NCBI GenBank assembly: GCA_001664005.1
Contig: CP016093.1
Location: 3,711,031-3,775,030, forward strand
DNA: 64,000 nucleotides
DNA from: Rhizobiales bacterium NRL2
Lineage (GTDB): Bacteria > Pseudomonadota > Alphaproteobacteria > Minwuiales > Minwuiaceae
Reading direction: 5' to 3'
Each line of letters begins with the position of its first letter. The stretch's first letter is position 1. Shown one piece after another: positions 16,565-25,835 of this stretch. The position numbers were made by a program, and so were the translations under genes. Below the pieces are notes generated by a model. The model worked only from the letters and a program-made list of their open reading frames with translations. It did not search any database and was not told where the DNA came from.

Positions 16565-17854
16565 ATGAGCGGACAGAAGAGCGACTACGGCTTCGAGACC
16601 ATCGCGATCCACGCGGGCGCGGCGCCGGACCCGACCACCGGCGCGCGGGTGACGCCGATCTACCAGACGACCTCCTACGTCTTCGAGGACGTCGACCAGG
16701 CGGCAAGCCTGTTCAACCTGCAGACCTTCGGCAATATCTACTCGAGGCTCACCAACCCGACCGTCTCGGTGCTGGAGGAGCGGGTGGCGACCATGGAGGG
16801 CGGCGCGGCCGGCCTCGCCGTCGCCTCGGGCCACGCGGCACAGATGGTGCTGATGTTCTCGCTCATGGAGCCGGGCGACGAGTTCATCGCCTCGACCAAG
16901 CTCTATGGCGGCTCCATCACCCAGTTCGGCGTCAGCTTCAAGAAGATGGGCTGGACCTGCCACTTCGCCGATCCCGACGACCCCGACAGCTTCAAACCGC
17001 TGATCAACGAGAAGACGAAGGCGATCTTCATCGAGAGCGCGTCGAACCCGGGCGGCGTCATCGCCGATATCGAAGCGTTCGCGAAGATCGCCCATGACGC
17101 GGGCCTGCCCCTGATCGTCGACAACACCTGCGCAACGCCCTGGGGCTGCCGTCCGATCGAGTGGGGCGCGGATGTGGTCGTGCACTCGGCGACCAAGTAC
17201 CTGGGCGGCCACGGTAACTCGGTGGGCGGCGTGATCGTGGAGAGTGGCGAGTTCGACTGGTCGGCCAGCGGAAAATTTCCCGCCATCGCCGCGCCCTGCG
17301 AGGCCTATCACGGGCTGAACTTCCACGAGACCTTCGGCCGCTTCGCGCTGACCGCCTATGGCCGCGCAGTGGCGCTGCGCGATCTCGGCCCCGCGCTCAG
17401 TCCGTTCAACGCCTTCCTGCTGCTCACGGGCATCGAGACCCTGCCGCTGCGCATGGAGCGCCACGGCCAGAACGCCATCAGGGTCGCCGAATATCTCGCC
17501 GCCCACGACAAGGTGTCCTGGGTCAGCTTCGCCGGCCTGCCCGGCAGCCGCTACAATGCGCTGCAGAAGAAATACCTGCCGAAGGGCGCGCCGCCGCTGT
17601 TCACCTTCGGGCTCAAGGGCGGCTTCGACGCCGGCGTGAAGCTGGTGGAGAGCGTCAACATCCTCTCCCACCTCGCCAACATCGGCGACACGCGGAGCCT
17701 GATCCTGCACCCGGCGTCGACCACGCACCGCCAGCTCACCGAGGAACAGCAGGAGGCCGCCGGCGCCGGTCCCGACGTGGTGCGGCTCTCGGTCGGCATC
17801 GAGACCGTCGAGGACATCATCGCCGATCTGGATCAGGGGCTGGCTCAACTGTAG
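16565..17854 (+). CDS. metY: O-acetylhomoserine sulfhydrylase (Cys/Met metabolism PLP enzyme)
   Basis: 429 residues. PLP-dependent replacement of the acetyl group of O-acetylhomoserine by sulfide or a thiol to make homocysteine. Seen: FETIAIHAGAAPDPTTGARV at the start, YSRLTNPTV, GGAAGLAVASGHAAQ, DNTCATPWGCRPIEWGADVV, the PLP-lysine region HSATKYLGGHGN (Lys about 200), and LHPASTTHRQLTEEQ. The length and the GHAAQ/FSLM features fit MetY rather than MetB or MetZ. It is probably controlled through the inverted repeat upstream. Confidence 0.92.
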   Translation: MSGQKSDYGFETIAIHAGAAPDPTTGARVTPIYQTTSYVFEDVDQAASLFNLQTFGNIYSRLTNPTVSVLEERVATMEGGAAGLAVASGHAAQMVLMFSLMEPGDEFIASTKLYGGSITQFGVSFKKMGWTCHFADPDDPDSFKPLINEKTKAIFIESASNPGGVIADIEAFAKIAHDAGLPLIVDNTCATPWGCRPIEWGADVVVHSATKYLGGHGNSVGGVIVESGEFDWSASGKFPAIAAPCEAYHGLNFHETFGRFALTAYGRAVALRDLGPALSPFNAFLLLTGIETLPLRMERHGQNAIRVAEYLAAHDKVSWVSFAGLPGSRYNALQKKYLPKGAPPLFTFGLKGGFDAGVKLVESVNILSHLANIGDTRSLILHPASTTHRQLTEEQQEAAGAGPDVVRLSVGIETVEDIIADLDQGLAQL

Positions 17855-17900
17855 CCGGCTACACCTGGGCCCTGCGTCATTGCCCGGTTCCGGATTACCC

Positions 17901-17972
17901 GCCCCGGGACTCGATCCCGGGGCTCAGCACGATATCGCCGCCCCACTGGGTCCCGCGATCAAGTCACGGGAC
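17901..17972. repeat. Paired 23-bp hyphenated palindromes (family 2, pair 1)
   Basis: GCCCCGGGACTCGATCCCGGGGC at 17901 and GTCCCGCGATCAAGTCACGGGAC at 17950. They are two hairpins of the same design in opposite orientation, 26 bp apart, in the gap between convergent genes. Equivalent pairs occur near 31.5, 47.5 and 55.1 kb with different but complementary arm sequences. Confidence 0.6.
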
Positions 17973-18051
17973 CGGCAGGTGTTGTCGTCGCGTGTCTCCT
18001 TGAGGACGGCGGGCTGGCCGGCCCTACCATCCCCAGCCCGCCTGTGCCGTC

Positions 18052-18843
18052 TCACCCGCCCCTTGCCACGAAATACGGATTCTCGAAACCGGGCTTGCCG
18101 TAGCGGAGCGGCTGGCCGACTTCGCCGGACACGTCGCCGCCCGCGATAACCTGGATCTTGCCGCCCGCTGCCATCAGCACGGCGTGGCCTGCGGCGATGT
18201 CCCATTCCATGGTGCGGCCGAGCCGGGGGTACATGTCGGCCTGGCCCTCGGCCACCCGGCAGAGCTTCAGCGAGGAACCCGCGGAGACCAGTTCCAGCAC
18301 CGGCACGTCCTTCAGATAGTCGTCCGTCGCCTGGTCGCGGTGGGAACGGCTGGCGACGACGACGAAACCGTCATGATCGGCGGGCCGCACCGTGATCGGC
18401 TCCGGCTCGCCCCCGACCGCGCGCCGCCAGGCCGCGCCCGGCCAGGCGCCCCAGTAGGTCTGGCCCAGCGCCGGCAGGTGCACCGCGCCGGCCACCGGCT
18501 CGGTCTGCTCGATCAGGGCGATGTTGACCGTGAATTCGCCATTGCGGTTGATGAATTCCTTCGTGCCGTCCAGCGGATCGACGAGGAAGAAGCGCCCCCC
18601 GGCGATATCCGGCACCTCGCCGGCGGCGACCGCTTCCTCGGCGACCACGGGGATGCCGGTCCCCAGCGCCGCCAGCCGCTCCAGGATCAGCGCTTCCGCC
18701 TTCTCGTCGGCGTCGGTGACGGGCGAACTGTCGTCCTTGGAGCGGGTCTCGAAATCGGAATTGTAGATATCGAGGATGAGCCGTCCGGCCTCCTCGGTGA
18801 TGTCGGCGAGTTGCCGCGCCAGTTCCGCCCGGTCGATGATCAT
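18052..18843 (-). CDS. cysQ: 3'(2'),5'-bisphosphate nucleotidase
   Basis: 263-residue inositol-monophosphatase-superfamily enzyme. CysQ dephosphorylates PAP, the by-product of sulfate assimilation, with Mg2+. Motifs: SPVTDADEKAE (about 40), the metal site DPLDGTKEFINRNGEFTVNI (about 93) and the C-terminal MEWDIAAGHAVLMAAGG. Its ATG shares one base with the stop of the preceding SDR gene (TGATG), so the two are co-transcribed. Opposite to it lies the sulfhydrylase, consistent with a sulfur-metabolism neighbourhood. Confidence 0.94.
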   Translation of the reverse strand: MIIDRAELARQLADITEEAGRLILDIYNSDFETRSKDDSSPVTDADEKAEALILERLAALGTGIPVVAEEAVAAGEVPDIAGGRFFLVDPLDGTKEFINRNGEFTVNIALIEQTEPVAGAVHLPALGQTYWGAWPGAAWRRAVGGEPEPITVRPADHDGFVVVASRSHRDQATDDYLKDVPVLELVSAGSSLKLCRVAEGQADMYPRLGRTMEWDIAAGHAVLMAAGGKIQVIAGGDVSGEVGQPLRYGKPGFENPYFVARGG

Positions 18844-19589
18844 CAGCGTCCCCCCGCCACGTCCACCAGCGCGCCGTTCACATAGGACGAATCCTCCGAC
18901 ATCAGCCAGAGCGCGGCCTTCGCCACCTCCTCGGCGCTGCCGGCGCGCTTCATCGGCACGCTGTCCTTGAACCGTTCCACCCGGTCCGCCGCGCCGGCGC
19001 TGGCATGAATTTCGGTGTCGATCAGGCCCGGCCGGATCGCGTTCACGCGAATCCCCTGATCGCCCAGTTCCTTCGCCATGCCGATGGTCATGGAATCCAT
19101 CGCGCCCTTGGAGGCGGCGTAGTCGATGAACTCGCCCGGCGAGCCGAGACGGGCCGCAGCCGAGGACATGTTGACGATCACGCCGCCCTTGCCGTCATGG
19201 GCGGTCGACATGCGCAGCACGGCCTCGCGGACGCAGAGGAAAGCGCCGGTGACGTTGACGGCCAGCATGCGGTTGATGCGCTCGGCGTCCAGTTCCTCGA
19301 CCTTGCCGACCTTGCCGACGATGCCGGCATTGTTGACCAGCGCGGTGATGGTGCCGAGTTCCTGGTCGACCAGGCGGAACATGGACTTCACATCCGACTC
19401 CTGCGCCACATCGGCGCCGCAGATGATGGCCTTGCCGCCGGCGGCCTCGACCAGCTCCGCCACGTTCTGCGCGGCCTCGCGGTCGCTCTGGTAGTTGACG
19501 CAGACCGAATAGCCGGCCTTGCCGGCCAGCCGGCAGATCTCGGCGCCGATACCGCGGCTGCCGCCGGTGACGATCACAACTCCGGCCAT
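18843..19589 (-). CDS. SDR-family NAD(P)-dependent oxidoreductase
   Basis: 248-residue classical short-chain dehydrogenase. Cofactor loop VTGGSRGIGAEICRLAG (TGxxxGxG), NNAGIVGKVG, a catalytic Ser region VNMSSAAARLG, and Tyr-Lys in YAASKGAMDS; the C terminus is YVNGALVDVAGGR. The start is the ATG just before the Rossmann motif; the longer frame is spurious. Resembles glucose-1-dehydrogenase or 3-oxoacyl-ACP-reductase types; the substrate is unknown. It is translationally coupled to cysQ downstream. Confidence 0.92.
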   Translation of the reverse strand: MAGVVIVTGGSRGIGAEICRLAGKAGYSVCVNYQSDREAAQNVAELVEAAGGKAIICGADVAQESDVKSMFRLVDQELGTITALVNNAGIVGKVGKVEELDAERINRMLAVNVTGAFLCVREAVLRMSTAHDGKGGVIVNMSSAAARLGSPGEFIDYAASKGAMDSMTIGMAKELGDQGIRVNAIRPGLIDTEIHASAGAADRVERFKDSVPMKRAGSAEEVAKAALWLMSEDSSYVNGALVDVAGGR

Positions 19590-19684
19590 TCGCTCCCCTC
19601 CATGCAACGGGCGTCGGAGCAAATCACCGCCCCCGGTGGCGGTCAAGGCTGGCCGAGCGGGCGCGAACGCGCCACATTCGGGCA

Positions 19685-20560
19685 ATGCCGGAAACGCCCG
19701 CATATCTCGTCCGTCCCGATCCCGGGGACGTCCGCCTGACCCGGCGCATGGCCGGCGTCGACCATGCCGGTCAGCCGGTGGCGCAGGACGTGACCGTGGA
19801 GCGGGCGCTGACGCTGTTCCTCAACGGCCAGGAAATCGTCACCATGATGACGATCGGCGACTATCCCGACTGTCTGGCCGTCGGCTACCTGCTGAACCAG
19901 AACATGCTGAAGCCCGACGACGAGATCCGCAGTCTCGAGGTCGACGACGACAAGGGCCACATCTTCGTCCGTACCGCACGCCGCACCGATTTCGAGTTCA
20001 AGCTGAAGAAGCGGACATTGACCTCCGGCTGCGCCCAGGGCACCGCCTTCGGCGACGTCATGGAGAAGTTCGACAAGGTGCGCCTGCCGGCCGATGCCGA
20101 ACTGCGCACCTCCTGGCTCTACGCCCTGACGAAATCGATCAACACCACGCCGTCGCTCTACCTGCAGGCAGGCGCGATCCACGGTTGCGTGCTGTGCGAA
20201 CGGGACCGGCCGCTGATCTACATGGAGGACGTCGGCCGCCACAACGCCGTCGACAAGATCGCCGGTTACATGCGCCTCAACGATATCGGGTCGATCGGCA
20301 AGCTGTTCTACACAACGGGACGGCTGACCTCGGAAATGGTCATCAAGACCGTGCAGATGGAAATCCCGATCCTGATCTCGCGCTCCGGCTTCACGGCCTC
20401 TGGCGTCGAGCTGGCGCGGCGCGCTGGCCTGACCCTCATCGGGCGGGCGAAGGGAAAGCGGTTCGTCTGCCTCGCCGGCGAGGAACGGATCGTCTTCGAC
20501 AGCGATCCGGACGCGGTGGCCGACGAACCCGATAAGCTGAACCGCAAGGGCGCCCGGTGA
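19685..20560 (+). CDS. fdhD: Formate dehydrogenase accessory sulfurtransferase FdhD-family, atypical cysteines
   Basis: 291 residues. FdhD moves sulfur from IscS to the molybdenum cofactor of formate dehydrogenase. Seen: FLNGQEIVTMMTIGDYPDCL, VGYLLNQNM, the family signature MEDVGRHNAVDKIAGYMRL (about 181) and SEMVIKTVQMEIPILISRS. The usual CxxC loop is reduced to one cysteine (TLTSGCAQGTAFG), while a different CxxC occurs later in HGCVLCERD. Its stop overlaps the GTG start of mobA, so both serve molybdenum cofactor maturation. The CoxL-type Mo hydroxylase lies 14 kb away. Confidence 0.9.
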   Translation: MPETPAYLVRPDPGDVRLTRRMAGVDHAGQPVAQDVTVERALTLFLNGQEIVTMMTIGDYPDCLAVGYLLNQNMLKPDDEIRSLEVDDDKGHIFVRTARRTDFEFKLKKRTLTSGCAQGTAFGDVMEKFDKVRLPADAELRTSWLYALTKSINTTPSLYLQAGAIHGCVLCERDRPLIYMEDVGRHNAVDKIAGYMRLNDIGSIGKLFYTTGRLTSEMVIKTVQMEIPILISRSGFTASGVELARRAGLTLIGRAKGKRFVCLAGEERIVFDSDPDAVADEPDKLNRKGAR

Positions 20561-21159
20561 AGCCCGTCGGCGTCATCCTGGCCGGCGGGCTGGCGCGGCG
20601 CATGGGCGGCGGCCAGAAGGCGTTGCTGGGGCTGGGCGGACGCCCGCTGGTCGCGCACGCCATCGCCCGGCTGACGCCACAGGTCGCGGCGCTGGCGCTC
20701 AACGTGAATGCGGAAATGGCCGCCTATGAGCGCTTCGGACTGCCACTGGTCGCCGACACGGTGCCCGGTTTCGCGGGGCCGCTGGCCGGCATCCTGGCCG
20801 GCATGGACTGGGCCGCCGGGGCGCATCCCGAGGCCAGCCTCCTGCTCTCGGCGCCGACCGACGCGCCGTTCCTGCCCGACGACATGGCCGCGCGCCTGGG
20901 CGCGGCATTGACCGACGAAGGGGCGGCGGTCGCCGTCTGCGCCAGCGGCGGCCGCCATCACCCGGTGGCGGCGCTCTGGCGGATGGACCTGCGTGAACCC
21001 CTCCGAGAGGCGCTGACGGCGCGGGACATCCGCAAGATCGACCGCTTCACCGCCGAACACCGCGTCGCCATGGTCGAGTGGCCGGCGACACCGTCGGACC
21101 CGTTCTTCAACGTCAACCGGCCCGAGGATCTGGCGCGCGCCGAGGCACTTTTGGGGTGA
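20557..21159 (+). CDS. mobA: Molybdenum cofactor guanylyltransferase
   Basis: 200 residues from a GTG start that overlaps the fdhD stop (GTGA). Transfers GMP from GTP to molybdopterin to form the bis-MGD cofactor needed by formate dehydrogenase-type enzymes. Seen: nucleotidyltransferase start VGVILAGGLARRMGGGQKALL, PLVADTVPGFAGPLAGILAGM, LLSAPTDAPFLPDDM and VNRPEDLARAE at the end. Normal length. It is translationally coupled to fdhD. Confidence 0.94.
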   Translation: MKPVGVILAGGLARRMGGGQKALLGLGGRPLVAHAIARLTPQVAALALNVNAEMAAYERFGLPLVADTVPGFAGPLAGILAGMDWAAGAHPEASLLLSAPTDAPFLPDDMAARLGAALTDEGAAVAVCASGGRHHPVAALWRMDLREPLREALTARDIRKIDRFTAEHRVAMVEWPATPSDPFFNVNRPEDLARAEALLG

Positions 21160-21180
21160 CCGGCGAGGCCCCGTTGGGCT

Positions 21181-22005
21181 ATGCCGCAGGCGACAGTTTC
21201 ACCCGAGACGGATAGTGCCTTCATGTCCTCCGATCCGGACGCCCCGCCGGTCAATATCTGCACCCTGAAATGGGGCGACCGCTACGGTCCCGACTTCGTC
21301 AACCGGCTCTACGGCGCGGTCCAGCGTAACCTGACGCGGCCTTTCCGCTTCCTGTGCTTCACCGACGACGGGGCGGGGCTCAGGCCCGAGGTCGAGGCCC
21401 ATCCGCTGCCGCCGATCGAGCTGCCCGCAAGCCACCAGCGCACGACCTGGCTGAAGCTGGGGCTGTTCATGGACGGGCTGGCGGACATGCAGGGCGACTG
21501 CATGTTCCTCGATCTGGACCTGCTGATCGTCGACAATATCGACTGCTTCTTCGACTACATGCCGGGCAAGCGCTGCATCATCCACAACTGGGTGCTCGGT
21601 CATCACGTCTTCAAGAAGCGCCCGGACGTCGGCAATTCATCCGTGTTCCGCTGGCGGGCGGGCACGACGCAGTTCATCGTCGACAAGTTCTACGCCGAGG
21701 CCGAATGGGCGATGGCCAACTTCAAGCCGCCGCAGACCTATCTGACCTACGGGCTGGGCGAGAAGCACTGGTGGCCCGAGGCATGGGTCCGCAGCTTCAA
21801 GCGCCACGCGATCCCGCCCTTCCCGCTCAATCTGGTGCAGGCGCCGAAGATGCCGGCGGACACGAAGATTCTCGTCTTCCACGGCCGGCCGGATCCCGAC
21901 GAGGCCCTGAGCGGCTATGATGCGAAGCGCCTGCATCGCCGCACGCGGCCCGCGCCCTGGATCGCCGACTACTGGGACGATCCGGAGGATCGGCCGGGCC
22001 GATGA
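21181..22005 (+). CDS. Putative glycosyltransferase (GT-A/GT8-like fold)
   Basis: 274 residues; MSSDPDAPP at codon 15 is an alternative start. NICTLKWGDRYGPDFVNRLY and FRFLCFTDD resemble the start of small hexosyltransferases. A DxD-type metal/sugar-nucleotide motif is visible in MFLDLDLLIVDNID (about 103), and LVFHGRPDPDEAL near the end recalls the conserved C-terminal His of GT8-like enzymes. I infer transfer of a sugar from a nucleotide donor to a cell-surface or protein acceptor. It overlaps the next gene by ATGA, and the FkbM partner is often found in glycan clusters. Confidence 0.7.
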   Translation: MPQATVSPETDSAFMSSDPDAPPVNICTLKWGDRYGPDFVNRLYGAVQRNLTRPFRFLCFTDDGAGLRPEVEAHPLPPIELPASHQRTTWLKLGLFMDGLADMQGDCMFLDLDLLIVDNIDCFFDYMPGKRCIIHNWVLGHHVFKKRPDVGNSSVFRWRAGTTQFIVDKFYAEAEWAMANFKPPQTYLTYGLGEKHWWPEAWVRSFKRHAIPPFPLNLVQAPKMPADTKILVFHGRPDPDEALSGYDAKRLHRRTRPAPWIADYWDDPEDRPGR

Positions 22006-22787
22006 TCCGCCGCCTGAAACGCCGCCTGGGCATCCGCTTCTCGACCAAGGCGCTGAAGCGCAACCCCGGCGTCTACCTGCGCCAGTTGCTGCGCCGTCAC
22101 CGCAGCTTCCCGGACCTGGTGGCCGGACTGGCGGCAACCCGGCCGGTCGCCATCGTCCAGGTCGGCGCCAATGACGGATCGTCCAACGACCCGCTGGGCG
22201 AGATGATCCTGCACCGGCCGGAACGCGTTTCCAGGGCGCTGCTGATCGAGCCGCAGCAATCGGCTTTCAAACGGCTCGCCGCGCGCTATGCCAAAGCGCC
22301 CCACGTCACCTGCCTGAACGCCGCCATCGACCGGGAGCCAGGCGAACGGGCGATCTATTCCATGGACATGGCGGCGGCGAGCGAAAGGCTGGGCAGGCGG
22401 ATCTCCGACGGTCTGGCGTCGTTCTCGCGTCCGCATCTGGAAAACGCATTCCGGAATGCCGACCCGGCGATTTCCGACGCCGAACTGGATCAGCTGATCA
22501 CGGAAACGCCGGTCCCGGTCACGACGATCCGGCAGGCGATGGAGACCGCCGGCATGAGAGACGCGGACGTGCTGCTGGTCGACACCGAAGGTTTCGACGC
22601 CGAGATCATGGCCATGGCCCTGGAAGCCGGCCTCAGACCGGCGCTGCTACAGTTCGAGCACGCCCACCTGGACGCCGCGACGCGGCGCGCGCTGGCCGGC
22701 CGTCTGCGACGGGAAGGCTACCGGCTCTGGGCCAGCCACCTGGACATGTGGGGTCAGCGCGTCGGGACGGGCACGTCGCCGCGGTAG
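22002..22787 (+). CDS. FkbM-family methyltransferase
   Basis: 261 residues. SAM-dependent O-methyltransferase of the FkbM type, frequent in polysaccharide loci where it methylates sugars. Seen: basic N terminus MIRRLKRRLGIRFS, SAM loop VAIVQVGANDGSSNDPLG (about 48), RALLIEPQQSAFKRLAARYA, and the FkbM signature DVLLVDTEGFDAEIM (about 189). It is translationally coupled to the glycosyltransferase upstream. Its 3' end overlaps the convergent dehydrogenase gene by 34 bp. Confidence 0.88.
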   Translation: MIRRLKRRLGIRFSTKALKRNPGVYLRQLLRRHRSFPDLVAGLAATRPVAIVQVGANDGSSNDPLGEMILHRPERVSRALLIEPQQSAFKRLAARYAKAPHVTCLNAAIDREPGERAIYSMDMAAASERLGRRISDGLASFSRPHLENAFRNADPAISDAELDQLITETPVPVTTIRQAMETAGMRDADVLLVDTEGFDAEIMAMALEAGLRPALLQFEHAHLDAATRRALAGRLRREGYRLWASHLDMWGQRVGTGTSPR

Positions 22788-23641
22788 TCGTAGAAGCCGC
22801 GGTTGGCCTTGCGGCCCAGCCAGCCGGCCTCGACATACTTCACCAGCAGCGGGCACGGGCGGTACTTGGTGTCCGCCAGACCGTCATAGAGCACCTGCAT
22901 GACCGACAGGCAGGTATCCAGGCCGATGAAATCCGCCAGTTCCAGCGGCCCCATCGGATGGTTCGCCCCCAGCTTCATCGCCGTGTCGATGGCGTCGACC
23001 GAGCCCACGCCTTCGTAGAGGGTGTAGACCGCCTCGTTGATCATCGGCAGCAGGATGCGGTTGACGATGAAGGCCGGAAAGTCCTCCGCCGCCGTCGAGG
23101 TCTTGCCGAGGTTTTTCACGACCTCGCGAACCGCATTGAAGGTCGTGTCCTCGGTGGCGATGCCGCGGATCAGCTCCACCAGCTTCATCATCGGCACCGG
23201 GTTCATGAAGTGCATGCCCATGAACCGCTCGGGCCGGTCGGTGATCGAGGCCAGCCGCGTGATCGAGATCGAGGAGGTGTTGGAGGCGATCAGCGTCTCC
23301 GGCCCCAGATGCTCGGTCAGCTTCTGGAAGATGCTCTTCTTGAGCGCCTCGTCCTCGGTCGCCGCCTCGATCACCAGATCGGCCTTGCCGACCTCGGCGA
23401 GCTCCAGCGTTGGCCGGATCCGGGCCAGGGTGTCAGCCCGGTCGACGTCGGAGATCTTGTTGCGCGCGGCCTGGCGGGCCAGATTGCCCTCGATGGTTTC
23501 CAGCGCCGCATCCAGCCGCCCCTGGTCGATGTCGTTGAGTATGACGTCGTAGCCGGCGAGCGCGCAAACGTGCGCGATGCCGTTGCCCATCTGACCGGCG
23601 CCGATGATGCCGATCGAACGGATTGAGGCGGTATCGCTCAT
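22754..23641 (-). CDS. 3-hydroxybutyryl-CoA dehydrogenase (3-hydroxyacyl-CoA dehydrogenase)
   Basis: 295 residues. NAD(P)-dependent oxidoreduction of 3-hydroxybutyryl-CoA and acetoacetyl-CoA in fatty-acid or PHB metabolism. Rossmann motif IGAGQMGNGIAHVCALAG (about 13), the catalytic His region RFMGMHFMNPVPMMKLVE (about 137), and the C-terminal helical domain with NHPMGPLELADFIGLD. It is third in the operon etfB-etfA-hbd, 41 bp after etfA, which fits electron transfer from acyl-CoA oxidation. Confidence 0.95.
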   Translation of the reverse strand: MSDTASIRSIGIIGAGQMGNGIAHVCALAGYDVILNDIDQGRLDAALETIEGNLARQAARNKISDVDRADTLARIRPTLELAEVGKADLVIEAATEDEALKKSIFQKLTEHLGPETLIASNTSSISITRLASITDRPERFMGMHFMNPVPMMKLVELIRGIATEDTTFNAVREVVKNLGKTSTAAEDFPAFIVNRILLPMINEAVYTLYEGVGSVDAIDTAMKLGANHPMGPLELADFIGLDTCLSVMQVLYDGLADTKYRPCPLLVKYVEAGWLGRKANRGFYDYRGDVPVPTR

Positions 23642-23682
23642 TCTTCAGACTTTCCCACTTGCGGACGGGATGCGGCGACCGG

Positions 23683-24612
23683 TCAAAGCTTCGATTCGAG
23701 CTCCGGCACCGCCTGGAAGAGGTCCGCCACGAGGCCGTAGTCGGCAACCTGGAAGATCGGCGCTTCCTCGTCCTTGTTGATGGCGACGATGACCTTGGAG
23801 TCCTTCATGCCCGCCAGATGCTGGATCGCGCCGGAGATGCCGACGGCGATGTAGAGTTCCGGCGCGACGACCTTGCCGGTCTGACCGACCTGCATGTCGT
23901 TCGGCACGAAGCCGGCGTCGACCGCGGCGCGGCTGGCGCCCACGGCGGCGCCCAGCTTGTCGGCCACCTTGTAGAGCATCTCGAAGTTCTCGCCGTTCTG
24001 CATGCCGCGGCCGCCCGAGACGACGATCTTGGCCGTGGCGAGATCCGGGCGATCGGATTCGGAGAGGCGCTCGCCGACGAAGGACGACAGGCCCGGATCG
24101 TCGGCCGCCGCGATCTGCTCGACGCTGGCCGATCCGCCCTCGGCCTCAGCCTTGGCGAAGGTGGTGGTGCGCACGGTGATGACCTTGATCCCGTCGGAGG
24201 ACTGCACGGTCGCCATGGCGTTGCCGGCGTAGATCGGCCGCACGAAGGTATCGGCGCTTTCGACCTCGACGATGTCGGAGATCTGCTGGACGTCCAGCAG
24301 CGCGGCGACCCGCGGCAGGATGTTCTTGCCGGAGGTGGTGGACGGCGCGACGATGTGGCCGTAGTCGCCGGCCAAGCTGACGATCAGCGCCGCCCGGTTC
24401 TCGGCCAGCGAATGCTCCAGCCCGGCGTCGTCGGCGTGCAGCACCTTGCCGACGCCCGCGACCTTGGCCGCGGCCTCGGCGACGCCGCCCGCATTGTGGC
24501 CCATGACCAGCACGGTGACGTCGCTGTCCATCGCCTTCGCGGCGGTGACGGTGGCCAGGGTGGCCGGATTGAGTTCGTTGTTGTCGTGTTCGGCGATAAC
24601 GAGAACAGCCAT
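23683..24612 (-). CDS. etfA: Electron transfer flavoprotein alpha subunit
   Basis: 309 residues, full length. With EtfB it forms the FAD/AMP heterodimer that takes electrons from acyl-CoA dehydrogenases to ETF-quinone oxidoreductase. FAD-domain hallmarks: [20 protein letters not shown] (about 188), [40 protein letters not shown] and [13 protein letters not shown]. Its ATG shares one base with the etfB stop (TGATG), so expression is coupled. Confidence 0.97.
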   Translation of the reverse strand: MAVLVIAEHDNNELNPATLATVTAAKAMDSDVTVLVMGHNAGGVAEAAAKVAGVGKVLHADDAGLEHSLAENRAALIVSLAGDYGHIVAPSTTSGKNILPRVAALLDVQQISDIVEVESADTFVRPIYAGNAMATVQSSDGIKVITVRTTTFAKAEAEGGSASVEQIAAADDPGLSSFVGERLSESDRPDLATAKIVVSGGRGMQNGENFEMLYKVADKLGAAVGASRAAVDAGFVPNDMQVGQTGKVVAPELYIAVGISGAIQHLAGMKDSKVIVAINKDEEAPIFQVADYGLVADLFQAVPELESKL

Positions 24613-25361
24613 CAGATCACCCCCGCTTCGTTCTTCAGCTTGTCGACCAGCTCGTCGATGCTCTCGACCTTGACGCCGCCCTGGCGCTTCGCCGGCTCGT
24701 TGACCTTCAGCGTCTTCAGCCGCGGCGCGATGTCGATACCCAGATCTTCAGGCGTCTTCGTGTCGATCGGCTTCTTCTTCGCCTTCATGATGTTCGGCAG
24801 GCTGGCGTAGCGGGGCTCGTTGAGCCGCAGGTCGGTGGTCACGATCATCGGCATCTTCAGCTTGATCGTCTGCAGGCCGCCGTCGACCTCGCGGGTGACC
24901 TCGGCCTCGCCGCCCTCGATCTTGACCTCGGAGGCGAAGGTGCCCTGCGCCCAGCCCAGCAGCGCGGCCAGCATCTGACCGGTCTGGTTGCTGTCGTCAT
25001 CGATCGCCTGCTTGCCGAGAATCACCAGGTCGGGCTTCTCCTCGTCCACCAGCGCCTTCAGGATCTTGGCCACCGCGAGCGGCTGCACCTCGTCGTCCGA
25101 TTTCACCAGGATGCCACGGTCCGCGCCCATGGCGAGGGCGGTGCGGATCGTCTCCTGGGCCTGTTGCACGCCGATGGAGACCGCGACGACCTCCTCCGCC
25201 GTGCCGGCCTCCTTCAGACGGACCGCTTCCTCGACGGCGATTTCGTCGAAGGGGTTCATGGACATCTTGACGTTGGCGAGTTCTACCCCGCTCTGATCGG
25301 CCTTCACGCGCACCTTGACGTTGTAGTCAACGACGCGCTTGACAGCGACGAGTACCTTCAT
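24612..25361 (-). CDS. etfB: Electron transfer flavoprotein beta subunit
   Basis: 249 residues. AMP-binding subunit of ETF. Seen: [38 protein letters not shown] (about 36), [20 protein letters not shown] (about 115), and the ETF-beta signature region [20 protein letters not shown] with [19 protein letters not shown]. It is first gene of etfB-etfA-hbd, with the promoter presumably in the 230-bp gap upstream. Confidence 0.97.
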   Translation of the reverse strand: MKVLVAVKRVVDYNVKVRVKADQSGVELANVKMSMNPFDEIAVEEAVRLKEAGTAEEVVAVSIGVQQAQETIRTALAMGADRGILVKSDDEVQPLAVAKILKALVDEEKPDLVILGKQAIDDDSNQTGQMLAALLGWAQGTFASEVKIEGGEAEVTREVDGGLQTIKLKMPMIVTTDLRLNEPRYASLPNIMKAKKKPIDTKTPEDLGIDIAPRLKTLKVNEPAKRQGGVKVESIDELVDKLKNEAGVI

Positions 25362-25592
25362 CTCCCGACATCTCCAGGGTGCATCCCACGGTAATTACGG
25401 CGCGAGACATTCTTGGGTGTCTTGTCGTCCCGCCCGGAGCTAAAAAAACCATCCGCGGCGAAGGCGCAACCCCCCGGGATGGTGCGGCGCACAATAGTTG
25501 GGCGGTTTTGGGCTGTCAACGAACCGTCACGGACGGCCCGGCGGCATATCCGCCCAGGCCGCGGAACCATGCGCCCGGCGGCGTTTCCGGTT

Positions 25593-25835
25593 TCAGTTCT
25601 GACGGTCCCCGCCGGCGGCCATCATCTGGAGCATGTCCCGGAGCGCGTCGGAAGCCGCGGTGCCGAGACTGGTCTGCATGGCCTGCATGAGCGTGGCCAT
25701 CACCGCCGCCGAGAAGACCTCCCGGCCGAGCCCGGCCTCGGTGCATTCCTCCAGCGCCGCGTCCAGGTGCCGCGTCACGATCTCGGCGGCCTGGGACAAC
25801 TGGCCCTGCACCTGCTCGTCGGGAAGCTCGTCCAT
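25593..25835 (-). CDS. Small helical hypothetical protein
   Basis: 80 residues from an ATG with an AGGAGA ribosome site nine bases upstream. Sequence MDELPDEQVQGQLSQAAEIV, a helical middle with GLGREVFSAAVMATLMQAM, and DMLQMMAAGG at the end. No motif is recognised and there is no signal peptide. The good ribosome site and coding-like amino acid mix support it as a real gene. It lies alone upstream of etfB on the same strand. Confidence 0.65.
   Translation of the reverse strand: MDELPDEQVQGQLSQAAEIVTRHLDAALEECTEAGLGREVFSAAVMATLMQAMQTSLGTAASDALRDMLQMMAAGGDRQN

Noticed and set aside
22748-23626. Long plus-strand ORF opposite the hydroxyacyl-CoA dehydrogenase
   Set aside because: Mirror frame of a gene with an intact Rossmann motif and operon context.
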